DNA of 64,000 nucleotides, from the NCBI RefSeq assembly GCF_014633365.1, contig NC_068340.1, forward strand, positions 40,696,328-40,760,327. The letters run 5' to 3'. The stretch is from Diospyros lotus (Eukaryota; Streptophyta; Magnoliopsida; Ericales; Ebenaceae). The notes beneath the pieces are model-generated. The model saw nothing but the letters and a program-made list of their open reading frames with translations. It made no database searches and was not told the origin of the DNA. Of this stretch, positions 24,023 to 36,000 are shown piece after piece. The position numbers and the translations under genes were made by a program. Position 1 is the first letter of the stretch, and each line of letters starts with the position of its first letter.

Positions 24023-26047
24023 ATGGCAAGTGAAGGTAGAAATGTTGAAAATGTTGAGTTTGAAGCTCAAAATTTTCAAACACAAGAGAGTGAAACTCAA
24101 CAAAAGGGAGGTGGAAAAATTTCTACTTCTGATATTTTTAATATTCATTTCAAGAAAACACCAAAAGGAGATGGTAAATTTGATGTATCTTGTAATTATT
24201 GTAATCAAGTATACAAATTCAAGCAAGGAGGTGGATATGGTACTTTCGCCCGACATTTGCAAACAAAGCACCCGCTCAAGGTTGGATTGAGCCGCGATCA
24301 AACACAAATATCCGGGTTTGCTACCTCTTCAAACTCTCCTCAATTATTTCATTATAATGAAGCTAATTGTAGGTCTGGTTTAGCTGAAATGGTAGCAATT
24401 GATCATTTATCTTTTAGTTTTGGTGAAAAATTAGGTTTTACTCGATTTTGTCAAAACTTTGTTAATCCTAGTTTTAAATCAATTCCTAGAAATACTTTGA
24501 AAAGGAATTTGTTAAAATTGTTTAAAAACTCAAAAATTGAATTGATAACATATTTTCAAAACAATAATATTAATGTTTCTATTTGTAGTGATATTTGGAG
24601 TGATCATTGGCAAACTCATTCATATATGGGTATTACTTGTCATTGGGTTGATGAAAATTATGTTTTACAAAAAAGAATTCTTGCGTATCGATGTTTTGAT
24701 GAAAGTCATAATGCTGAAAATATTTGTAGATTAATTCAACAAATTTTACAAGAATATAGATTAGTTAATAGAATTTTTTCAATTTCTTTTGATAATGCAT
24801 CGGCTAATACTGCTTCTATTAATGAATTGAAAAGAATTTGCCAACCAAATTTTGGTGGAAGATTTTTTCATGTTAGATGTGCATGTCATGTTTTAAATTT
24901 ATGTGTTCAAGATGGTATTAAGTCACTTAATTCTTATTTAGATCCAATTAGAAATGTTATTTCTTATATTTGGGTACACCCTCGAACTGCAAAAGCATGG
25001 GCACATTTTTGCACCTCCAATGGTCAAACCCCAAAACGTTTTTCAAAAGATGTCCCTACTCGTTGGAACTCAACTTTTAAATTACTTAATCAATCTTTTG
25101 AATATAAAGATTTATTGTGTTCTTTTGCAGCAAATTATATTCCACAATATCCTATTTTTCCAACTATGTGGAATGTTTGTAGTTCAATTTTGAATATTTT
25201 ACGAATTTTTAATGATGCTACTCATACACTTAGTAGTGTTTATAAACCAACTTCACATCAATTTTTAATAGAAGCAATGAATGTGGCCGGTGTATTAATG
25301 GAAGGAATTAATGTTGAAGAAATTTGTCATGCTGTTTTAGAAATGAGAGAAAAATGGTTACGTTATTATCAATTTATTCCTGAAATTTTTTTTGTTACTA
25401 TGGTATTTGATCCTAGGTGTAAATTTGATGGTTTAATTGAGTGTTTGTCTAACTATTATTCGTTGTTAGGATTAGAAAATAATGAAGAAATTGATGTGAA
25501 TATTATAATTTCTAAGGTTAGAACTTTATGCAATCAATTATATGAAGCATATGTTATTGCTCCTAGTAGTGAAGAATCATTTCCATCCATGGCTCCGCAT
25601 TCCTCTTCCTCCCAACCAATGAAATGGGGTCATAAATTTTTAGATCAAAGGAGGAAAAAACCTAGATCGAGCTCACATTCGGAGCTCGAAACTTATCTAA
25701 CCACAGTTTTTGAGTTTGGTGATGATACAGGTTTAAATTTTGAAATTTTGGAGTGGTGGAAAAGGCACAAGGAGACATTTCCAACTCTTGCAATTATTGC
25801 AAGTCAACTTCTTGCAGTTCCAGCTTCAACTGTAGCCGTTGAACAAACATTCAGTAGTGGAGGCAACATTTTGGACGAAAGAAGATCAAGATTGGCTCCA
25901 GAATCATTGGAAGCTCAAGTTTGCCTCGATGATTGGGAAAGAGCTAACATGCGACGTCAAGAAGAACTTATCCATTCATCATCATCTGACGAATGGGTTA
26001 ATGATGGTTCAACAACGGCGACTTCCGACTCCAATGAAGATGCGTAG
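24023..26047 (+). CDS. hAT transposase with BED zinc finger
   Basis: An uninterrupted 674-residue protein. I chose the ATG of MASEGRNVEN because the 26 codons upstream are a hydrophobic AT-driven run. A BED-type zinc finger lies at residues 36-84 with Cys57, Cys60, His78 and His83. The RNase H-like catalytic core shows Asp190 (CSDIWSDHW) and Asp257 (ISFDNASAN), followed by the conserved RCACHVLNL at 285-293 and a VPTRWNST segment. The C-terminal hAT dimerisation domain contains WWKRHKETFPTLAIIA, VPASTVAVEQTFSSGG and LAPESLEAQVCLDDW. The third catalytic acidic residue lies in the C-terminal half, but I cannot fix its position by eye. It should bind the element's ends and cut and paste it. It resembles plant BED-zinc-finger RICESLEEPER/Ac-type proteins. 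No frameshift or stop is seen. Confidence 0.95.
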   Translation: MASEGRNVENVEFEAQNFQTQESETQQKGGGKISTSDIFNIHFKKTPKGDGKFDVSCNYCNQVYKFKQGGGYGTFARHLQTKHPLKVGLSRDQTQISGFATSSNSPQLFHYNEANCRSGLAEMVAIDHLSFSFGEKLGFTRFCQNFVNPSFKSIPRNTLKRNLLKLFKNSKIELITYFQNNNINVSICSDIWSDHWQTHSYMGITCHWVDENYVLQKRILAYRCFDESHNAENICRLIQQILQEYRLVNRIFSISFDNASANTASINELKRICQPNFGGRFFHVRCACHVLNLCVQDGIKSLNSYLDPIRNVISYIWVHPRTAKAWAHFCTSNGQTPKRFSKDVPTRWNSTFKLLNQSFEYKDLLCSFAANYIPQYPIFPTMWNVCSSILNILRIFNDATHTLSSVYKPTSHQFLIEAMNVAGVLMEGINVEEICHAVLEMREKWLRYYQFIPEIFFVTMVFDPRCKFDGLIECLSNYYSLLGLENNEEIDVNIIISKVRTLCNQLYEAYVIAPSSEESFPSMAPHSSSSQPMKWGHKFLDQRRKKPRSSSHSELETYLTTVFEFGDDTGLNFEILEWWKRHKETFPTLAIIASQLLAVPASTVAVEQTFSSGGNILDERRSRLAPESLEAQVCLDDWERANMRRQEELIHSSSSDEWVNDGSTTATSDSNEDA

Positions 26048-26404
26048 GATCCAAGTCCATATTTTATTTTTTTTCACATTTGTAAAAATTAATTACTTGT
26101 ATTACATTTTTGTTGTAATTATTTTTTAATGAAATTAAGTCTAATTCTATTTTTTATTTTTTATTTTTCACATTTGTAAAAATTAATTACTTATATTACA
26201 TACTTGTTTAGTTGTTTTAATTATTTTTAATGAAATTATTACTTATATTTCTTTAATTTTTAGTAGTGTTTTTTTATTAAAAATATGGTTGAGAATATTT
26301 ATATTTACAATTACATTTAACAATTAAAAATCGAAACCAAACCGAACCGAACAACGGAACAAGGACCAAAATTGAATACAACAATATTTAAAAAAAATTA
26401 AAAA

Positions 26405-26610
26405 AATTCGGTTTGAACCGGAACCGGAACCGTTGACCGAACCGGCTCAAACCGTTGACCGAACCGGTCCAAACCGTTGACCGAACCGGCACGAACCGGA
26501 ACCGGAACCGAACCGTCCCAAACCGCCCTTGGGCGGTTCGGTTCAGGTTCAAAGATTTCTTGAACCGGAACCGGCGGTTCATGAACCGGAACCGGCGGTT
26601 CATGAACCGT
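26405..26610. repeat. Right subterminal GAACCGG repeat array of the hAT element
   Basis: Repeated GAACCGGAACCGG, ACCGTTGACCGAACCGG (about three times between 26429 and 26487) and GAACCGGCGGTTCATGAACC (at least twice near the end). These are the same core motifs as the left array. The short open frames on both strands reflect the repetition. Confidence 0.85.
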
Positions 26611-26621
26611 GGCCATGTCTA

Positions 26622-26629
26622 TCTTACAG
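26622..26629. repeat. hAT target-site duplication, right copy
   Basis: TCTTACAG, identical to the left copy at 23474-23481. Confidence 0.95.
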
Positions 26630-28039
26630 ATGCAGAATCGATCCTATGATCTTGTGATATGCTAAACTCTAGAATATTTGCGATGAATTATCTATGCTAC
26701 CCTTAAAAATTCACTTTAACCCTATTATATTATTGTATGAATAATGTCATTCATGTATTAGATATTAGATCTTACTATATTTGCAATTCTATTTTATCAA
26801 TTATCATTCACTTCAACCTCTCGGGTCCTCTTTACCTACTGGCTACTCCCCACAACCAATATGATTTTAATGAACCTATTCCCCCCACAGGAACAAATTA
26901 GGTTCTTAAATTTATTTGTTGCTATGGATGCAAAATATAATGATTTTATTGAAGATATATATATATATATATATATTTGGATATCAATGAGAATTTTCAA
27001 CCACTATATTTGGTAAACTTATGAGTACTTAGTTGGCTTGGGAAAATATTATACTGCCTGTGGGTATTGATACTATGCATAACATAAAAATATGACGCAC
27101 CTACTTTGTGCACACAAGAAGGTGTATTATACATTTATTAAGTAAATTTTTTCATGTGTATAATATATACTTTGTATTATATAATATATTATTTGAGTTA
27201 TCACATTGTGTTATATAAGATATATATATATATATATATTTTAGCTTGAAAACTCATTGGGTTATTGATCAATTCATAGTCATCCGTTATAATTTTTCTA
27301 CTCTCTTTAAAATGTATAGCCTGATATGCTCTTGTTCTAAACGAATGAATGAGTCGCAGGCTAAAATTCAAGACATAACCTTGTGAATAGACGTAAATTA
27401 TCAATAATTATACAGAAATAGACTGAATCTTACGAATTTATGGTGACCCAACCTCTAAAATGTGTATTAGCAAATTATTTGTACTACTCTAAAAAGTTGT
27501 GTTATATAAGATGTCGACACTTTTAATTATCATAAAATTTTCTAATTTGGTTCAACTATAGAATTAAAGTAATGAGTAGGTTTTATTTTATTCTATAATT
27601 ATTAAATTATGATAATTGTTATTATTATGTATGTGCCATAGTTTTATATTCATGGTAGGTGAACCCACAAACCCTAGTCCATAAGGCAGGTTTCATGCTT
27701 CCAAAAGGTCAACAATTGATATTATATTACCAGTGTCTCTTTCAATAAATATTACTTTATATAACTTAATAACATGTAAGTAATTTGTATTATTATATAA
27801 ATAAATATTATATTTTAATATTTTTTTATAACTCGAGAAATTCAAAGAATTCTTTGATTATAAGTAGACTTTGATTTGAACTTATCTTTCTTTCTTTAAA
27901 ACTTATGATTCACTTACTCTACAATCTTAAATAATTAGATATGTTTGTCCTCATATAAAACATTCGAGAACTTGACACTTTTAAATAAACACAAGTAATT
28001 GTATAATTTCACATAACTCACTTATTATTTATAATATTG

Positions 28040-29216
28040 GTAATTGAGTATTTTATTTCAATATCACTTTATTTCTTTTTAAATTTAATTCAAATTTCAG
28101 AGACCATTTTGAAAATTTTTAAGACTTAATATAGATTTTATGGGAGAGGCAATGCACAAGCTCTTATGCACAAGCATATTGAAAATGTGATATTTTTAAA
28201 ATATTTTCTATCTGAAAACATCAACAAATATCAAAAAAGTGTTTTTTTGACCATTTTCGTAATGTCAGAAATGTTTTAGGACTGTTTGATACTATTAGAA
28301 AAATATTGAAAACATATTTGAATTTAAAAACGCATTTTTATTCTACGATCATAATAAAAATGAAAACAATTTTATTTCTACTCTTCCGGCAATCACGTCA
28401 AAAACATAGATAGTTTATATTTATATTTACTTGAATAGATGATGGAATCTCTGTTTATATTTGATTAAATAATTATTTATTATTTTAAAAATTATATTTA
28501 TAAAAACACTCTTATATTTTTGTTTTTTATGCATTCCTCCAACATTTTCAGTTTTTACTTTTTTTTAAAAAAAATATTATTTTTTCATTTTTATTTTTGT
28601 ACAAACTAGTGCACAAGTTTGTGTAAAAAGAAAAAATATTCAGTATAATATATCTTTGTTGATCGAAGAAATTCGAGAATCAAATTGAGTCAAACCAATT
28701 TAACTAGACCGGTTTGATTCTTTTTAAAATTAAAACCTAACATGAACCTTATTAAGTGGGTTGATTGGGTCGATTTTATTTTTTCTTTACGAGGTTATTC
28801 GAATTTTTTGTTATTTCAATTACACTCTTAAACTTGATTTTTAACTTAATTTTTATATTTTGATTTTTTATATGATAATTTAAACTTTTCGTTATTTCAA
28901 TTATACTTTCGAACTAATATTTTTGAGTCAATTTAACTCTAATACTTTTATGAGTAAACAAACATATAAAATAAGATGAAAAAGTACGCGTCATATTTTG
29001 TTCATATTAAAATATATAATTAAACTAATTTAAAAATATAAGTCTAAGAGTGTAATTAAAATAATAAAAAATTTGATTTGACAAACGAAAAAAAGATCAA
29101 AACATAAAAATTAAATTGATTGAAAAATATAATTTTAAAAATATAATTAAAATAATAAAAAATTTAAATAGTCACATGATAAAACATAAAAATATAAAAA
29201 TAAAAATATAAACTTG
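28040..29216 (+). repeat. Composite dispersed repeat, copy 1
   Basis: About 1.2 kb that recurs in the same orientation and order at 62680-63990. Shared landmarks: TATCACTTTATTTC, GCAATGCACAAGCTCT / GTAATGCACAAGCTCT, TTTTCGTAATGT(C/T)AGAAATG, TACAAACTAGTGCACAA, AACCAATTT(A/G)ACTAGA and GTGGGTTGATTGG. A foldback MITE-like unit (about 28789-29216) makes up the right third in both copies. It is non-coding; the family is not recognised. Confidence 0.75.
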
Positions 29217-29740
29217 GCAACGAATAAATCGTTCAGAAATAATATAAAGGGAAATTCTATTTTGTACCCACATATTTTGCTATCCACAACCATCTTCTAT
29301 AATTATAATAATTATTTTTTAAAAATATCCTTTAACGTGGACAACCATCCCAATTGCTTTTCGCACACATCATACGTCAACGTGGACGGATGGAGACAGC
29401 CACGGCGCGGGGAGGATGAGGCGCGTACTTGACACGCGAACCACACGTGCGAGACTGTGATTGAGCACGCTTTCGCACGTGTCATCTCATCATCTTCCAT
29501 TATTGTCTCCTGCCCCCAACTAACTTATCGTTTCATTTACTTTCTCTCTCTCATTGTTTCAGGCAGTTGCCATGACGAATTGTTTGGGCTGTTCCTGAAG
29601 AGATCAGAACTCGAAACAGCTATCAAATTGAGCGGCGATGTGTTCTGGTTTGTTTGATCAGAACTATATAATATACTGATATTTATATATATATATACTG
29701 TCGCCAATTGCATTTTAATCTTTGTTTCCGGGGACAGAGG

Positions 29741-29763
29741 GAGAGAGAGAGAGAGAGAGAGAG
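29741..29763. repeat. (GA)n tract in the MFS 5' leader
   Basis: A run of about 11 GA units ends three bases before the transporter ATG. It is complementary to the CT run just after the first exon. Confidence 0.95.
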
Positions 29764-29765
29764 GA

Positions 29766-29960
29766 ATGGGGAAGATGGAATGGGGGAGTAGTGTGAGAGA
29801 GCTGAGGCCTCTGGTTCACCTGCTCTTGCCGCTGTGCGTCCACTGGATCGCCGAGGAGATGACCGTTTCGGTGCTCGTCGATGTCACCACCGGAGCTCTC
29901 TGTCCCGGCCAGTCCACCTGCTCTGAAGTCATTTACATCAACGGCCTTCAGCAAACGGTA

Positions 29961-30005
<45 letters not shown>

Positions 30006-33000
30006 ACTGGCCAAATGCGCTTCTTCTTGATCCTAGTTCGACGTCCTTCTACATCTCGTTTGTTGGCCAACAATATTCTTAATGTAAGTGCAGACTGGTC
30101 GCTTCTGAGAATATTATTGATGTTTGTAGTTCTATTACAGTCGGGAATTTAATTGAAGTCATAGTTCTCAAAGAGATCACTGAGTGCACAAATCCAAGTC
30201 ATCGGAAAATGAACAATTCATCCACCCTGTTTCTGAGATGGAACTTTTTATGGATGGAGATGAGGTAGCAAGTAGTATTAATAAGGTTGTGCAATTGGGA
30301 ATGGAGATTAACTACTGAGGAGTACTGCAATATATGTGTATATATGAACAGATATAGAGGCCTGCAAAAATTTTTAGCATGATTATCCATGGCTGGGGAT
30401 CAATAAGAGGCCCTCGTAAACTTATCTGCTATTGAGGGGCAATTTCTTGTTCCGAGAAAGAAGCCAAAGTTTAAAGAATTCATAACTAAGGCAAAACAGA
30501 TGTACACAATCGTTTTTAGTCATTTTTTTTAAAAAAATGGTTTTTAGTCACTTAAACAAATTAATTACACTTTATAGTCACTTAAACAAACTAATTACAT
30601 TTTATAACTATTTTTTTTTTTTTCAAAAACTATACTTAATTGAAAATGTGACATGATCAAAGCTGTCTAAGTTAAAACTTAAAAAAAAATGACAGACTTA
30701 TAAAATTAATTGACAGGGTTTAAAATGGTAAAGTGGTTATAGAATGTAATTAATTTGTTTGAGTAGTTAAAAATATATTTTTTTTCAAACAAATGACTAA
30801 AAAGAATTTTTTTTGACACATAGTTAACTTTTGCAATATCTGCAGTCTTAAATAATGCACCTTTTCAAGATGTACAATGAAGGAGAGCGACATGGGTTCT
30901 ATTGATATTATGGTCACTGTTTATTTGCCTTTTGATAGTGTGAACGGAACATTTTACTTAGCATGGTTGCCAGATACCAGATATTACACTAATGAACTAT
31001 CATGTCATCATTAAATTTGTGGACCATTTTGTGTTTGACTAGTAGGTAGGATATTTATTTAATTAAATGATATGGCAAGTTATTTTCCAAGTGGCTTTTT
31101 TGCTTCTGCCATTTCTATCTTACTTTGATTTTGTCTTATTATCTTATCTCTGAATTGTATAATTTAATAGTTTGTACTTTGTAGCAAAGCCAAACTTTGT
31201 TGAAAATAGGATGGAATAGAAAAGGAAAATATGATTATCAAGAAACAAAGTGGTGAACAAAGATTTTGCAGAGGTTTAATGATGACACAATTAAAAATAA
31301 CTGGACATGTAAGAAAAATAAAAAGCCATAGGCCTTGAGTAGAACCACGCTTCCATTTTGGGAAAATCTAATTCATGGACTAAATAAGTAAATAATAAAA
31401 TTGAAGGCTAAAGATGGCATTGATTGAGATGGGCCCAGAGCTTCATCGTGATAAATGGGACAACTTATAAATTTGAAATTTTAAGTAGTTCTCGCATCAG
31501 TTAAATAGTTATGGTAACACTTTGATGTTGTTAAAATATTTTAGAAATGCCTCAAATTTAACTTAGTTACTAAGGTGGTTGGAAATTTTCTAAATGCCAA
31601 ATTACTTATGAGAAAACATGTTATTCGTTCGTGTTGGATGAGATTGAAATTCCAGGTGGAAGCCTATCAATTCTCGGGTATAGATCAAAATCAGATTATC
31701 CTAAAGTTGTTTAATTACTTTTCAAGTTGTAGATATTGTTGTAAATTTATATTTTATTTCTGTTTTATCTCCTAAAATTTAGGAGATAGTTCATCCTAGT
31801 TCTTAGGGGATAGATTACCTAAATCTTCTTCTACTTCATAGGAGAAAGATTAGGATATAACCTATATATATTTTCAAGCTCTCTTAATATCAATCTAGGC
31901 AAGCATTCACGGTTTTCTAAGGCTTGTTTCTTGGTATTAGAGCCTGCTTTATGATCATAACAAGTCTCTGCCTGTTTTTTTCAGTCTTTGTTTGTTCCAA
32001 CCATGGCCGACCCACAACCTAACACTACCCTAACATAAGCTTCCGCTACCAGCTCTCCGAGCACTTTTCCTCCTTCTCCTTCTTAGCAAAATTTTCATGT
32101 CGTCTCTATTGATAATCACCCTTTGCAAATCACTCAACATAAACTAAATGGGAGTAATTTCAAGGAGTGGTTTCAATTTGTGATGTTGGTGATTAAAGGG
32201 AAGGGAAAGACAGGATATTTGACAAGATCTACTCCTACTCCACCAATAGATGCAGCCATCTATGGTGTATGGGAGGCGGAGAACTCGACAATCATGGCAT
32301 GGTTGATAAACTCGATGGAGCCTAGAATTGGCAGGACTTATCTCTTCTACAAAACCACAAAAGAGATATGGGATTTAGTCCAGGAGATGTACTCAGATCT
32401 GGAAAACTCATCACAATGCTTTGAAATCAGGTCAACCATGAGGTCTACCAAACAAGGTAATCTAAGTGTTACTGAATATTTCAATATTTTGGTAGAATTG
32501 TGGCATGAAATGGACCTATTTCACTCTATTAGATGGGAATCTCTTGTGGATAGCCAAAAGCACAATAAGATGGTAGAAAAGGATAGGATTTTTTATTTTC
32601 TATATGGGCTTAACACTGATTTGGATGAGGTTAGGGGAAGGATTTTGGGTTCAAAACCCCTACCAGCCCTTGAAGAATTTTTTGAAGAAGTCAGGAGGGA
32701 AGAAAGCAAGCGTAAAGTCATGCTTCAACACACTGATCCTATCCTAAACCATCGAAACTCAGTACTGGCCACTGCTAGGCAAAGGGAGATCTTTCCAAAA
32801 GATTAGGGAAAGAACAAATTGTGGTGTGATTTTTGTAACAAATCATACCACACGAAGGAGACATGCTGGAAGATCCATGAAAAACCAACCAATTGGAAGC
32901 TAAAAAACAGGAAGGAAATACCAAGATCTGCATATGTTGCTGAAACTCCTCCAGAACCTAAAACTGGTATCAACTTGAATCTCTTTGAGGAACAAATTCA

Positions 33001-36000
33001 GGCCTTGTACAGGCTACTCAATCAAGGTATTGCTACTCAGCCCACAACATCTGTAGCATTGCAAGGTAACTTTCTATTATACTCCACAAATTCAAATAGA
33101 CTTCCAAAAAATATGTGGGTGGTAGACACGGGTGCATCTGACCATATGGAAAGTTCTGAAACCCTAATGACTGATTATACTTCGTGCACTTTACCTATTA
33201 ACATCTCCATGGCCGATGGCACAACATCCCCTGCTATGGGTTTTGGAATAGTGTGTGTATAATCATTAAGGCTGAAATCAGTTCTGCATGTGCCAAGGTT
33301 AAAATGCAACCTTTTATCCGTAAGTAGGATCACTCAGGATATGAATTGTAGTGTAATTTTCTCACCCTCCTATTGTTTGTTTCAGTATCAAGTCTCGGGG
33401 AGGATGATTGGCAGTGCTAAGGCTATGGGTGGTCTTTACTATCTGGAAGGAGACCCTCTCAAGTTTCCTACCAATAAATTAGTCCTAAGTGTAACTTCTA
33501 ATGCCAAAATCTTGTTATGGCATAAACGTTTAGGGCATCCTAGCTTTCCTTATCTTAAATCTTTGTATCTTGAATTTTTTTTCAATAAAGAGCACAATTT
33601 TTCGTGTGAATCATGCACTCTTGCTAAACAGCCTAGATCTCATCATCCTATTCGGTCCTATAAACCCTCAAAACCTTTTCATTTGATATATAGTGATATT
33701 TGGGGTCCTTCTAAACACCCTAATATCACCGGCTCAAGATGGTTTATCACATTTATCGATGATCACTCTAAAACCGATTGGGTTTATCTAATGAAGGAAA
33801 AATCAGAAGCTAGCAACATTTTCAAAAGATTCCATCAATTCATTTTGAATATGTTTCAAACTTCTATCCAAATTCTTTGGACTGATAATGACCGAGACTA
33901 TTTTTCTAATGATCTCACTCATTACTTGGTTGAACATGGAATATTTCATCAAAGCCCATGCCCTTAATCACTTCAACAAAATGGGGTGGCTGAAAGGAAA
34001 AATAGGCATATTTTAGAAGTGGCATGCTATGCTATTTACCTCTCATGTTCTAATTCCTATTGGGGGGGAAGCTGCTATCACAGCTACCTATTTGATCAAT
34101 CAACTTCCCTCTAAAACTTTGAACTTCCACACTCTTCTCAGCATCTTATGTGATATATATCCTCATGCTCCCTATCTCTCTAAACTTAACCCTAAAGTCT
34201 TTGGGTGTACTGCATATGTGCACAACAACAGCCTCACACGAACAAAGTTAGACCCCAGGGCCCAAAAATGCATCTTTATTAGGTACTCACCATCTCAAAA
34301 AGGGTACAAGTATTACTACCTTACAACCAGAAAATTCTTTGTCTCTACTGATGTTACTTTCTATGAGGATTTACCATTCTATCAAACCGGTTGTTCTCAA
34401 GAGGTGCCTATTCCTCGCAGCCCAAATACTATCTTTCCCTTACCTCATCATGACCTTCCACTGCTAGTATGTTCTCAAGGGGGAGCATCTTCATCTTTTA
34501 CACCTGAGGATACACTAGTAGATCCTAGTCTAGACCCTCCTCCTATTGATCCTCCTATTACCACTAAACCTGAAACAACATCTGTGCCTCATTATCGTTC
34601 CCATTCAGACCCAAACAACCCCTTGCTTGTTTATTCCAGACGCCCTAAAGGCCATCTAGAACCTCAACAAAGTCAGTCATCTATTCCAGAGGCTGGTCCA
34701 ACTAGTCCATCAAATGAAAAAGGGGAAGACAATAGTAACAACAATACAACTAGGGAAGATATGGATTGGGCCATGCCTATTGCTCTAAGGAAAGGGGTAA
34801 GATTATGTGTTAAGTACCCTATTGCTAACCGTTTAAATTATGCACATCTTTCTCCTCAATTTAGAGGATTTATTGCGAATGTTGGCAGCACTGAAATTCC
34901 AAGGGATATTCAAAGTGCCATGAATAATCCCAAGTGGAAGGCTGCAGTTGTGGAGGAAATGAATGCCCTGGTGGGGAACAATACATGGGATGTTGTGAAA
35001 TTGCCCCCGAACAAGAAGTTAGTAGATGTAGGTGGGTCTTTACTGTGAAATATAATGCTCATGGTAGTATTGAAAGGTACAAGGCTAGATTGGTTGCCCA
35101 AGGGTTTACACAAACCTATGGGATTGATTATGAGGAGACATTTGCTCCAGCTAAGTTGAATTCCATTCGAGTGTTATTGTCTATTGTTGTGAATTTAGAT
35201 TGGCCACTCTTCCAGTTTGACATTAAGAATGCCTTCCGTAATGGTGATTTGGATGAGGAGATCTATATGAGGTTTCCACCCGATTTTGAACATAAGGTTA
35301 ATAGTGGGAGTGTGTGCAAGCTAAAGAAATCTTTATACGGATTAAAGAAGTCCCCAAGGGCATGGTTCAAGAAATTTAGCATGACCCTCAACCGATTAGG
35401 ATATAAACAAGGACAATCAGATCATACCTTATTTATAAAACCTACCGGAAATGAGAAAAGGGTTATATTAATTGTATATGTTGATGATATTATCGTGACA
35501 AGTGGTGATTTACAGGAAATTGACAACTTGAGGAGGCAACTAAAGGCTAAATTTGAAGTAAAAGACTTAGGAACTATGAGATTCTTCCTAGGCATGGAGG
35601 TAGCTCGAAGCAAAGAAAGGCTGTTCATATCACAACAGAAATATACCCTTGATCTACTAAAAGGTACAAGGATGCTAGCTTGCAAACAAGCTAGAACTCC
35701 CTTAGAAAAGGCTGGAAAATGGAAGAAGAAGAAGATGATATTCCGGTAGAAAAAGAAAGGTATCAAAGGTTAGTAGGGAGATTGATTTATTTGTCACTTA
35801 CCAGACCAGACATAGCTTGTGCAGTTAGTGTAATAAGTCAATATATGCATTCTCCCACTCAAAGGCACATGAAGGCTGTGTTTCATGTTCTAAGATGCCT
35901 AAAAGGTACTCCTTGGAAAGGTTTAATGTTCCAGAAAATTGAGAAAAAGGGAATTGAGGGCTATGTCGATGCAAATTGGGCAAGCTCTAGAGAGCATAAC

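Larger units (their letters stand above)
23482..26621 (+). mobile_element. Apparently intact hAT superfamily DNA transposon
   Basis: The element is 3140 bp. It starts TAGACATGGCCAAAATTGAA and its other end, read on the minus strand, starts TAGACATGGCCACGGTTCAT, giving 12-bp perfect terminal inverted repeats. An exact 8-bp duplication, TCTTACAG, flanks it. Both subterminal regions (23500-23665 and 26405-26610) are crowded with GAACCGG/CCGGTTC motifs, probable transposase-binding sites. One uninterrupted transposase gene fills the middle. All the parts of a self-mobile element appear to be present, which suggests a recent insertion. Confidence 0.95.
23228..26760. repeat. Tandem repeat split by the hAT insertion
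   Basis: A unit of about 170 bp starts near 23228 and again near 23390. Shared motifs in order are TTTAAAATT, TA(C)(A/G)AACAGATTT, GATATGAACTTTAGG / GATGAAGTTTAAGG, then a TATGATATTTTAAGCTC / TGTGATATGCTAAACTC segment. In the second unit the order continues only when 23482-26621 is removed, so the transposon landed inside it. A partial third unit (TACCCTTAAAAATTCAC) begins near 26699. Confidence 0.6.
26630..29765. other. Intergenic region between the hAT element and the MFS gene
   Basis: I see no gene. It is AT-rich with TA microsatellites near 26955-26976 and 27220-27239. Its right half is the composite repeat at 28040-29216. The 300 bp before the transporter start are GC-richer (29330-29460 contains several CACGTG-like and ACGTGT motifs) and probably form its promoter and leader. 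Confidence 0.55.
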
